From an uncultured Acidobacteriaceae bacterium (GTDB lineage: Bacteria; Acidobacteriota; Terriglobia; Terriglobales; Acidobacteriaceae), in the NCBI GenBank assembly GCA_903911925.1, contig CAIWFH010000040.1, positions 1-46,774 of the forward strand: a stretch of DNA of 46,774 nt, read 5' to 3'. This document shows positions 8,040 to 15,093 of this stretch, one piece after another. A program made the translations under genes and the position numbers. Positions within the stretch are counted from its first letter, which is position 1, and every line of letters starts with the position of its first letter. The notes under the pieces are model-generated. The model was not told the origin of the DNA. It saw nothing but the letters and a program-made list of their open reading frames with translations, and searched no databases.

Positions 8040-9127
8040 CGAGATATCTGAAGATTGCTGCACTGGCGATTGCGGCCATGGCTTTGCTGGCCGTTTGCGG
8101 CACGTTTGGCGCGTCGTATTACTACACCTCGCAGTATGGCCAGGGTTGTGCAAGCTGCCACGAGATGGTCAACTATGTGACCGTGGTGCATGGCTCTCCA
8201 CACCGGACCACCAACTGCATGGATTGCCACGAGGCCAGCCTGGGGACCAAGCTGCGCCACATCCGGGTGCATCTTTTCGGCACGGTGCCCGAAGCCATCC
8301 GGCTGCGCGGCAAGGATGTGGTGGCCATGGTGCCCGGCTGCAAAAATTGCCACCAGCATGAATACGCAAGCTGGCATGCAGGCCCGCACAGCGCCACGTA
8401 CCAACAGATTCTCGCAAACCCGGTGCAGAACACCAAGCAGCACCTGATGAACGACTGCTTCCGCTGCCACGGCATGCATTTTGACGGGGCGATTGGCGAA
8501 ATCGTGCAGCCGCTGAACGCGCAAGGGCCATGGCGCCTGATGCGCCCCGAACTGGCCGACCAGCCCGCGATCCCATGCCAGGCGTGCCATCAGGTTCACA
8601 GCCAGGGAGCACAGGAGGCCCGGCCGGCATCGCGCATTTCGGTGGCTGGCGAGCCGGTCGAGAATTCGCTGGCATTCTTCGATCGCCGCGACCGCATTCA
8701 TTTCACCGCGGCTTCGCTCGCCGTTCCGCAGTTGCACGATGGAGCGCGCGAGGTGAGGATGAACCAGGATCCGCGGCAGGCTCTCTGTTACCAGTGCCAT
8801 GCGCCGCGGAATCCTGAGGCCACCACTGCAGCTGCGGAGAATCACTGGGGCTCGCAGGTTGGCTCCGGCGACGATCGCACGCCGATGGGCGTGCATGAGG
8901 GCCTGAGCTGCATCTCCTGCCACGCAGGCCATAATATGAACGCACGGGCATCGTGCAAGAACTGCCATCCGCAGATGTCCAATTGCGGGCTGGACGTGGA
9001 GAAGATGGACACGACCTATGCCAGCGGCGCCAGCAAGCACAACATTCACTGGGTCAAGTGCGCGGACTGCCACCAGCATGGAGTGCCGAAGATGAAGACA
9101 ATCCAGCCCGTTAAAGCGGGGCTATGA
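8036..9127 (+). CDS. Membrane-anchored nine-haem cytochrome c (NapC/NrfH-like N-terminus)
   Basis: The 363-residue protein has one N-terminal membrane segment (about 5-25) and nine CXXCH haem-binding motifs, near residues 38, 61, 102, 141, 181, 251, 292, 307 and 342. The first haem sits immediately after the membrane anchor, as in NapC/NirT/NrfH quinol-oxidising cytochromes, so it should face the periplasm. It is embedded by 4-bp overlaps between the GMC dehydrogenase and tlyA. The simplest reading is that it takes electrons from the dehydrogenase's FeS cluster and moves them to the quinone pool or another acceptor. Known gluconate and fructose dehydrogenases use a three-haem subunit instead. 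Direction of electron flow and terminal partner are not determined. Confidence 0.88.
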   Translation: MTRYLKIAALAIAAMALLAVCGTFGASYYYTSQYGQGCASCHEMVNYVTVVHGSPHRTTNCMDCHEASLGTKLRHIRVHLFGTVPEAIRLRGKDVVAMVPGCKNCHQHEYASWHAGPHSATYQQILANPVQNTKQHLMNDCFRCHGMHFDGAIGEIVQPLNAQGPWRLMRPELADQPAIPCQACHQVHSQGAQEARPASRISVAGEPVENSLAFFDRRDRIHFTAASLAVPQLHDGAREVRMNQDPRQALCYQCHAPRNPEATTAAAENHWGSQVGSGDDRTPMGVHEGLSCISCHAGHNMNARASCKNCHPQMSNCGLDVEKMDTTYASGASKHNIHWVKCADCHQHGVPKMKTIQPVKAGL

Positions 9128-9891
9128 CGGCAGGCGTTGCCAAGACACGCGTCGACCTTCTATTGGTGGAGCGTGGCCTGGCGCCAAGCCGCGAGCGCGC
9201 GCAGGCCATGATTCTGGCCGGGCGGGTGCTGGTCAGCGAACAAAAAGTGGAGAAGCCCGGCGTCACTGTGCCTGCGGATGCGCCGGTCCGCATTCTCGGC
9301 GACGACCCGCCTTACGTCAGCCGCGGGGGACTCAAGCTTGCCGGCGCGTTGGAGCACTGGAAGATCGCTGTAACCGGACGCAATTGTCTCGACGTGGGCG
9401 CCTCGACCGGCGGCTTTACCGACTGCCTGCTGCAGCACAGCGCGGCGAGCGTGACCGCCGTCGATACCGGCTTCGGCCAAATCGCCATGAAACTTCGTAC
9501 CGACCCGCGCGTCCGCCTGGTGGAGCGCACCAACGCTCGCTTTCTGGCTCCCGGAGCGTTCGCAGCTGACCAGGGCGGACCGGAACTCACGCTGCTGGTG
9601 ATGGACGTTTCTTTCATTTCGGCCACCTTGCTGCTGGGACCGGTCTTCGCAGCGGCTCCTGCTCTCACCGAGGCCGTCATCCTGGTAAAGCCGCAGTTTG
9701 AGGCCGGCCGCGGGCACGTGGGCAAAGGCGGCATCGTCCGCGATCCCGAGGCACACAAACTGGCCGTGGACAAGGTTGCCGATTGCGTTCGCTCTCTTGG
9801 CTGGCAGGTCGTCGAGACCATTCCGTCGCCGATTACCGGGACCGAGGGGAATGTGGAGTTTCTGCTGTATGCGCGTACGGCAGGAAATTAA
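9124..9891 (+). CDS. tlyA: TlyA-family rRNA 2'-O-methyltransferase
   Basis: The 255-residue protein is the TlyA/YqxC type, which methylates ribose 2'-OH of cytidines in 16S/23S rRNA; older annotations call it haemolysin. An S4 RNA-binding domain occupies about residues 5-65 (RVDLLLVERGLAPSRERAQA). It is followed by an RrmJ/FtsJ-like methyltransferase fold with the SAM-binding motif LDVGASTGGFTDCLLQ and later VILVKPQFEAGRG. It starts inside the stop of the nine-haem cytochrome gene (ATGA overlap), so a ribosome-modifying gene is co-expressed with a respiratory operon. That is more likely gene packing than shared function. Confidence 0.9.
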   Translation: MTAGVAKTRVDLLLVERGLAPSRERAQAMILAGRVLVSEQKVEKPGVTVPADAPVRILGDDPPYVSRGGLKLAGALEHWKIAVTGRNCLDVGASTGGFTDCLLQHSAASVTAVDTGFGQIAMKLRTDPRVRLVERTNARFLAPGAFAADQGGPELTLLVMDVSFISATLLLGPVFAAAPALTEAVILVKPQFEAGRGHVGKGGIVRDPEAHKLAVDKVADCVRSLGWQVVETIPSPITGTEGNVEFLLYARTAGN

Positions 9892-10458
9892 CGCCAGGGT
9901 GGGGCGAAACTTCCCAATTGGCGACATCCATGTAAGTCATTGTCAAGGAAAAAGCACGAGTTTCCTGGGCGCGCTTGGGAGAGCGCGCATTGCATGTCTG
10001 ATAGTCTGCAGCCGCAAGCGTTCACGAACTGCCCGGCGTGCTGCACCGGAGACGGAGCGAAGCCTTGCTGAGCGGAGCGGAGGCGCAGCACGCTTCCACT
10101 ACTTTCACTTTGGCCTGAGCCTGTCTGAGCAACACCCGGGGATCAGGATCTTCCTTACGCAAGTGTGCCTCTCGGCTGGTGGTCCCTGCATCCCTGCAGG
10201 ACCGGACATCCATTTGCTGTCTAAGACTCCGAAGAGCCCGCACAGAAGATTGAGTTTGTGTTCTCTGCCAGTCCCGAAACAATTCGTAGTGAGCCTCGGG
10301 AGTTCGATTTCCTTCGCTCAGTCGCCAAACGGCGGGACCTGGCAATTCGTAGTGAGCCTCGGGAGTTCGATTTCCTTCGCTCAGTCGCCAAACGGCGGGA
10401 CCTGGCAGCCTGCGCACCGGAATAATCCTGATGTTTTTTCCTTCTTAGAAAGGGCTTT
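9892..10458. other. Structured noncoding DNA flanking the IS110 transposase 3' side
   Basis: No gene is visible in this 567-bp stretch, but it is full of secondary-structure potential. The pairs are GCGCGCT/AGCGCGC at 9969-9988, GCGTGCTGC/GCAGCACGC at 10036-10093, and a near-perfect hairpin at 10181-10203. A perfect 63-bp tandem duplication lies at 10281-10406. It is downstream of the IS110 transposase. In the IS1111 branch of this family the bridge RNA is encoded in such a 3' noncoding end, so part of it may be element-derived. I cannot place the element boundary. Confidence 0.5.
10281..10406. repeat. Perfect 63-bp tandem duplication
   Basis: The unit starting AATTCGTAGTGAGCC and ending GGCGGGACCTGGC occurs at 10281-10343 and again, identical in all 63 bases, at 10344-10406. 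Perfect identity in noncoding DNA suggests a recent duplication. It lies about 50 bp downstream of the IS110 transposase stop codon. Confidence 0.92.
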
Positions 10459-11490
10459 TCATGCTGCCGCGGTGGCTTTGAATTGCTCGGCAGGCACGAA
10501 ATCCTGCTTCCTGCGGTCCACCGCCAGAAGATATGCAACCAGTTTCCTGGCCACTGCAAGTGTGGCTCGATTCGCGTTCCCTCTTTCTCGTTTCTTCTCG
10601 TAGACCTCCGCCAACTCGTGGTTGTATCGGATCGCCAGTTTGGCGGCCTCGATCAGTGTGCGTTGAATGTGCTTGTTCCTCTGCTTGGATAGCGGCATGC
10701 GCAGCACCTTGTCGGCCGAACTGCTTTCGTCTCCGCAGAGCCCGCAATAACTGATTGCTTCCTTCACCGATGGGAAGCGAGTGAAGTCTCCGATCTCCAG
10801 TGCCCAAGTCAGCGCGGTGATCGGACCCACGCCGGGAACTGTTCTCAGCCGCTTCAGCCGCTCTGCCAGCAGCGGGTCTCGCTCCAGCGAGGTGACCAGT
10901 GCATAGTCCAACCGCTGCGAACGATCAATCGTTTCCCGGCTCAGCTTCAGCAAGGGCCGGATACTTTGGTTGACCTCTTTGTTCGTCGATAGCAGATCCT
11001 CGAAGTAGCCCACCTTGTGAAGCCGGCGTTTGTTGTAATCCACCCCGGTCTCCATCAGAAGCCCCGATACACGGTTCTTCATCTGCACCATCTGCTTGAT
11101 CACCAAGCCCCGGTAGCGAAGTACACGGCGCCGGTCTCGAATCTCGGTCGATGCCATGTGGCACTCGGGAAGAAAGTCACAGCGCAGGCAGTCGGCAATC
11201 TTGCGTGCATCGATCTTGTCGTTCTTCTTCTTGGCCGCTGCAATCGCCCGCAGCATCAGAGGATGCGCAACCTTCACCTTTTCCGCATGCGGGAGCAGAT
11301 GATCGTAGATCCACCCGGTAAAGATCGTCGCTTCCATGGCGATCATCCGGGGCTGAGGCAACGTTTTGATCCAGGCATCCAGTTCGCGCCGGGTCGATCC
11401 GACCTTGCCTTCCTGGTGGACATGACCAGCTGCATCCTTCACGCAGTAGCTGATCGTCTTCTTGTGAACGTCAAGTCCTATGTAGTACAT
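10459..11490 (-). CDS. IS110-family transposase (bridge-RNA-guided DEDD recombinase)
   Basis: The 343-residue protein is full length for the family. The N-terminal RuvC-like DEDD domain begins MYYIGLDVHKKTISYCV (Asp7) and has Glu53 in AMEATIFTGW and two aspartates in KNDKIDARK (about 91 and 94). The C-terminal Tnp_20 domain has the helix-hairpin-helix VPGVGPITAL, and its serine-rich GDESSSADK segment is where the catalytic Ser is expected. Recent work shows IS110-family recombinases use a noncoding bridge RNA made from the element's own end to choose target and donor. Candidates for that RNA are the structured regions on either side. The reading frame is intact, so the element could be active. 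Confidence 0.93.
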   Translation of the reverse strand: MYYIGLDVHKKTISYCVKDAAGHVHQEGKVGSTRRELDAWIKTLPQPRMIAMEATIFTGWIYDHLLPHAEKVKVAHPLMLRAIAAAKKKNDKIDARKIADCLRCDFLPECHMASTEIRDRRRVLRYRGLVIKQMVQMKNRVSGLLMETGVDYNKRRLHKVGYFEDLLSTNKEVNQSIRPLLKLSRETIDRSQRLDYALVTSLERDPLLAERLKRLRTVPGVGPITALTWALEIGDFTRFPSVKEAISYCGLCGDESSSADKVLRMPLSKQRNKHIQRTLIEAAKLAIRYNHELAEVYEKKRERGNANRATLAVARKLVAYLLAVDRRKQDFVPAEQFKATAAA

Positions 11491-12059
11491 ATCGTTTCTG
11501 AGGAGCCTCCGTGGTGTTCTCTGAATCAGCGCCCGCTGAGTTCAGCTTTTTTGTAACACCTCGTGCTCCTCATTGACTTACATTCAAACAATACGGGCGG
11601 GCGAGTGGCAATACGGGCGGGCGAGTGGCATTTGGCGCTTGTAGGCGCGACGTGACGACATTCGGGACACATGGGGGTCCCCCCTTAAAGGGCGGATTCT
11701 TGATGAAAGTGGCCTGGTTTCAGCTAGATACGGCAGGTGCAGCGCGGTAACTCGTTGATTCTGTTCCAGTTGCGCGCAGATTATTGGCAGCAAAGGGGTT
11801 ATGCGTGTTCACTCTTGTGACTCTTCGAGGTTAAGTGCCGGGAAGAAAACCATGAGATGATTCTGCGCCAAGAGACCCTAATTATCTGCAAGTTGGCCGG
11901 AGGATTTTTTTGTGAGGTAGGGAGCAGGGTGGCGCGGGAATTGTAGCCGCTGAGGCGGTCTCGCGCGGGTAAAGGCTGGATAGGCGAAAACACAGGAGGA
12001 GCCTATTCTCGCGCCGGACTTCATGATGCAAATGGAACCCGGTGCATCCTCGGGCTATG
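11491..12059. other. Noncoding region upstream of IS110 transposase
   Basis: This 569-bp spacer separates the IS110 transposase start from the 3' end of the RDD protein gene. It contains the inverted-repeat arm at 11560-11583 and a 20-bp perfect tandem duplication at 11591-11630. The rest, 11640-12059, shows no convincing coding sequence or RNA gene. In IS110-proper elements the bridge RNA lies on this 5' side of the transposase, so the first hundred or so bases are a second candidate. Confidence 0.5.
11591..11630. repeat. Perfect 20-bp tandem duplication
   Basis: ATACGGGCGGGCGAGTGGCA occurs twice back to back (11591-11610 and 11611-11630) with no mismatch. It begins 8 bp beyond the inverted-repeat arm that borders the IS110 region, so it may mark an insertion or slippage scar. 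Confidence 0.9.
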
Positions 12060-12731
12060 TCAATTCAGCTTGACGGCGTGCGTGCCAAACTTGATGTCCA
12101 ACCAGAACTTTCCGTTCTCTTTTTCGCGACGCTTGAATGGGACGGCATAGGCACTGCAAACGGCAATGAAGCCATAGAATGCTCTTTTTAGGGCCAATAT
12201 CAAAGTTAAATGTCCTCCTTCATCGGGAATGATCTGGTAGCCCATCATGCAGCTGCCGGGAGAAGGTCGGCCAAGAATGAGCGGCAAAGCAAAGTAAAAC
12301 GCCATGCAGATGAACGTGCTCAAGGCCAAGATCATGGCGAGCCATCCATCGTAAGGAGCGGACGCATCTCGCGCAAAGTTCCATTGAAAGACGCCAGTCC
12401 CTCGCCACTCCATTAACGTTGGAGCGATCCCCACAAGAGGCACGGTCGCCCCCATGAAGAAGATGAAGTCCAGCAGAAAGGCCAGAAGCCTCCGAAAGAC
12501 ACGGGGCATCGGCGCTCCGAGTCGGGCGGGCGGGGCATATAGGAAAAGGACGTAAAGCAGAATGAGCCCCACTGCAGCGGCGATTGCATGGGGTTCGGTT
12601 CCGCCCTCGAAATGACAAACGCCGTCTACGCAACTTTGGGTAATGCCTATTGTGAATGTCAGTTCATTGGCCCAATAGAACCAAGCCATCGTAATCACAA
12701 GAAACGGCCAGCGAAAGTGCTTCACATTCAT
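12060..12731 (-). CDS. RDD-family membrane protein
   Basis: The 223-residue polytopic membrane protein has about five hydrophobic segments. Residues from about 80 show the RDD signature RRLLAFLLDFIFFMG (Arg and the conserved Asp in the first helix). A later GRPSPGSCMMGYQII block corresponds to the G-x-S-pG---mG motif before the last helices. RDD proteins are proposed to be transporters or stress-related membrane proteins; function here is unknown. Two extra N-terminal helices precede the RDD core. It is flanked on both sides by repeat-rich noncoding DNA and has no operon partner. Confidence 0.7.
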   Translation of the reverse strand: MNVKHFRWPFLVITMAWFYWANELTFTIGITQSCVDGVCHFEGGTEPHAIAAAVGLILLYVLFLYAPPARLGAPMPRVFRRLLAFLLDFIFFMGATVPLVGIAPTLMEWRGTGVFQWNFARDASAPYDGWLAMILALSTFICMAFYFALPLILGRPSPGSCMMGYQIIPDEGGHLTLILALKRAFYGFIAVCSAYAVPFKRREKENGKFWLDIKFGTHAVKLN

Positions 12732-12825
12732 CGCGCATCAAGCATACAGTAACGAGACCCCGCATTCCCGAGCGCCCCTATGGCCAGTTGGAGCGAGCAA
12801 CCGCAAGCTTCGAGTGTAGGTACCG

Positions 12826-13600
12826 AATTACCGCCGACTCGGACAGAACGAAGAACAACCGCAGATGTTTCGCTGCGCTCAACATGACAGTGCAGCGGGG
12901 AATTTGTTTAGTTGCGGTTGAGTCAGCGGCTAATCGAAAACTGCTCGCCGCGCCCTTCCAGGGCGCACATTCTCATTTCTTTTGGGGGCGCAGTTCCCCG
13001 GGTTTTCCCCGGGGCTATTATCGGTCGTCCCTCCGGGACTAGAAACGAGTATTGCGGACGAGTCACCGGCGACTCGGACATAAGGAAGAACAACCACAGA
13101 TGTTTCGCTGCGCTCAACATGACAATGCTGCCGGGAATTTGTTCAGTTGCGGACGAGCCAGCGGCTAATCGGAAACTGCTCGCCGCGCCCTTCCAGGGCG
13201 CATATTGTTTTTCGGGGGGGCGCGGTTCCCCGGGTTTCACCCGGGGCTATTTTCGGTCGTCTCTCCGGGGCTAGAAACGAGTATTGCGGTCGAGTCACCG
13301 GCGATTTGGAGATAAGGAAGCACAACCACAGATGTTTCGCTGCGCTCCTGATGAACGGGGTTGAAAACGGTGTATTTCGCAGCGACCCTACGGGACGCGA
13401 GGTTGTTTCCTCGTCTTTCCCAGGGCTGCGCTTCGCTTGCCCTGGGCTATTATCCCCGCCTCCCTCCAGGAGGCGCCTGCGGCGTTTGTCTGTGGGCGTA
13501 TCTCGCTTTCCGCGAGTAAGGATGCTCAACATGACAGCGCTGTGGGGAGTTTGGTTGGGCGCGGTCGAATTACCGACAAACCGGATGCTTCGCCCCGCTT
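12826..13600. repeat. Degenerate tandem array of about 235-bp units
   Basis: The block CAGATGTTTCGCTGCGCTC starts at 12862, 13097 and 13329, spacings of 235 and 232 bp. Between the first two, order and sequence are nearly conserved: a CTGCTCGCCGCGCCCTTCCA segment, a C/G-rich palindrome of the CCCCGGG type, then GGTCGTCCCTCCGGG and ACGAGTATTGCGG. The third unit diverges after 13347 but resumes with a CCCAGGGCT/AGCCCAGGG-like hairpin and a final ATGCTCAACATGACAGCGCTG near 13522. This resembles the short dispersed GCTGCGCTC-AACATGACA elements common in acidobacterial intergenic DNA, here expanded in tandem. Confidence 0.8.
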
Positions 13601-13639
13601 GGCACCAGGCATGTTGATCTAGAATTAGGGCCAATCCGT

Positions 13640-13645
13640 TACACT
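13640..13645 (+). promoter_or_regulatory. Candidate -10 element (TACACT) for a leaderless nadK transcript
   Basis: TACACT ends 8 nt before the nadK ATG and no Shine-Dalgarno sequence lies between, so a transcript begun there would have almost no leader. A weak TTGATC at 13614 is 20 bp upstream, longer than an ideal spacer. Confidence 0.35.
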
Positions 13646-13653
13646 GGGACCGC

Positions 13654-14511
13654 ATGGTACGCGTAGCGATCATCTGCAAACCGCACAAGGAAGAGCTGGC
13701 ACGGCTTTTGCCGGAGCTGATTGCGTGGCTTCGCGCACATGGCTGCGAGCCGCTGCTTGACCGCGAGGGCGGTCGGTACACCGACTGCGCCCCCAGCATG
13801 GATTGCGCAGTGATGCCTGCTCTGGCTCCGGGGCTGGTCATCGTACTAGGCGGCGATGGCACGCTGCTGGCCGCGGCGCGGACCTTCGCTTCAACGGGCA
13901 CGCCGATTCTGAGCGTGAACCTTGGGTTTCTCGGTTTCCTTACGGAAGTGCGGCTTGCCGACCTCTATGCCACCCTTGAAGGATGGCGTAACAACTGCCA
14001 TACCCTCGATGCGCGGGCGATGCTTCACGCCGAGTTGTGGCGCGATGGTGCGGCGCGCTGCAGCTACGAGGCGCTGAACGATATCGTGGTCTCAAAAGGC
14101 GAGATCGCCCGCATGGGTGAGTTTGCCGTAGAACTGGACGGCAAGAGCGTGGCCCGATTCCGCGCCGATGGCGTGATTGTTTCCACGCCTACCGGGTCCA
14201 CCGCCTACACGCTGGCGGCCAACGGGCCCATACTGACTCCGGATGTGGATGCTCTGGTGGTGACGCCGGTGTGCCCGCATCTGTTGACGCTGCGGCCCAT
14301 CGTGGTGCGCGGCGATGCATCGCTCACCGTACGCGTGGAGGCGGTTCCCAACCAGGCGCTGCTCACCGTGGACGGCCAGAAGGCGGTTTCGTTGCATCTT
14401 GGCGACGAGGTTCGCTGCCGGCGCAGCAGCAACACTGTCAACCTGGTCCGGTTGAGCGAGAGCGGGTTCTTTGAGGCGCTGCGCAGCAAGTTGAGCTGGG
14501 GCGAGCGGTAG
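13654..14511 (+). CDS. nadK: NAD kinase
   Basis: The 285-residue cytosolic enzyme phosphorylates NAD+ to NADP+. Diagnostic motifs are GGDGTLLAAAR (about 68-78, nucleotide binding), NLGFLGFLTE, ALNDIVVSKG and the substrate-loop STPTGSTAYTLAANGPI. Length fits the bacterial NadK/PpnK family. The ATG at 13654 follows the repeat array with no ribosome site, only a TACACT box 8 nt ahead. It converges with the lipoprotein gene on the other strand, 24 bp away, and no terminator hairpin is obvious between them. Confidence 0.96.
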   Translation: MVRVAIICKPHKEELARLLPELIAWLRAHGCEPLLDREGGRYTDCAPSMDCAVMPALAPGLVIVLGGDGTLLAAARTFASTGTPILSVNLGFLGFLTEVRLADLYATLEGWRNNCHTLDARAMLHAELWRDGAARCSYEALNDIVVSKGEIARMGEFAVELDGKSVARFRADGVIVSTPTGSTAYTLAANGPILTPDVDALVVTPVCPHLLTLRPIVVRGDASLTVRVEAVPNQALLTVDGQKAVSLHLGDEVRCRRSSNTVNLVRLSESGFFEALRSKLSWGER

Positions 14512-14535
14512 ACGAGATTCTTAAGAGTCCGATTT

Positions 14536-15093
14536 CTATTGGCTGAGTTCGGCCAACAGCACTTTGGCCTTGGCGGCCAGGATGCTTGCCCCATCCACGT
14601 CGCCCGCGGCAAGCGCGACCCGCGCCTGCTTGATGAACTCGCGAATGTGCTCGGCGGTCTTCTTTTCCGCATCGCTCAGATTGCGATTGATGCCGTTCAA
14701 TCCGCGTTCCGTCACCGAGATGGAATCCGAGGTCTTGCGGAACAGGTCAGAAGGTTCTCCGGAGGAAAGCTGGCCAATGGCGCTGACGCTCGGGGTCGCA
14801 GGCGCGCCTGCTTCCGGAATCTCGTTGGCAGCCTGTTCGGTCGGCTTCTTATGCGATGCCCTGGGCTTCTTCGGCTTTTGCGCTTCCGAGTCGATAACGA
14901 CCACCGGCTTGGGAACCGATACCGGTGGAGGCAGCGGCTCGGAAGGTGGTGTGACGGGCTTGGGTGGCGCCTCTTGTACGGGCGGAGCGGTCCGCCGGGG
15001 CGGGGGCTGCTTTTCCTTGTGGAAAGGGAAGTGAATGCATGCCGTTAAAAGCAACGGCAGCAGCAACACAGCGCTCCTGGCAGGAATCCTCAT
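14536..15093 (-). CDS. Proline-rich lipoprotein of unknown function, co-transcribed with sensor kinase
   Basis: The 185-residue product starts at the ATG at 15093 (MRIPARSAVLLLPLLLTAC), which gives a lipoprotein signal with lipobox LTAC and lipidated Cys19. A long Pro/Lys-rich linker (about 25-95) would let the C-terminal part reach away from the membrane. The C-terminal 70 residues look alpha-helical with heptad-like pattern and end in AGDVDGASILAAKAKVLLAEL, resembling a short TPR-like helix pair. The start overlaps the sensor kinase stop by 4 bp, so it is translated with the two-component system. A role as envelope sensor input for that kinase is an inference from context only. Confidence 0.72.
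   Translation of the reverse strand: MRIPARSAVLLLPLLLTACIHFPFHKEKQPPPRRTAPPVQEAPPKPVTPPSEPLPPPVSVPKPVVVIDSEAQKPKKPRASHKKPTEQAANEIPEAGAPATPSVSAIGQLSSGEPSDLFRKTSDSISVTERGLNGINRNLSDAEKKTAEHIREFIKQARVALAAGDVDGASILAAKAKVLLAELSQ

Larger units (their letters stand above)
9930..11583. mobile_element. Possible IS110-containing unit bounded by imperfect inverted repeats
   Basis: ATGTAAGTCATTG at 9930-9942 and AAGCACGAG at 9952-9960 reappear in inverse orientation at 11560-11583 (plus strand CTCGTGCTCCTCATTG then ACTTACAT), with a shorter middle. The two arms enclose the IS110 transposase and its noncoding flanks. IS110 elements usually lack true terminal inverted repeats. These arms may therefore be a pre-existing dispersed repeat into which the IS inserted rather than IS ends. 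Confidence 0.35.
12732..13653. other. Repeat-filled intergenic region before nadK
   Basis: This 922-bp spacer is almost entirely the degenerate repeat array described at 12826-13600. Frames of 84 to 156 codons read through the array on both strands and simply follow the repeats. They have no ribosome sites and no family resemblance, so I do not call genes here. The last 60 bp form the nadK promoter region. Confidence 0.75.

Noticed and set aside
10281..10406. A CRISPR array
   Set aside because: Only two 63-bp units directly abutting with no spacer and no cas genes.
11640..12059. A structured RNA or second IS fragment
   Set aside because: I could find no strong hairpin, terminal repeat or transposase remnant there.
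12826..13600. Small genes within the repeat array
   Set aside because: The frames follow the repeats on both strands and have no start signals.
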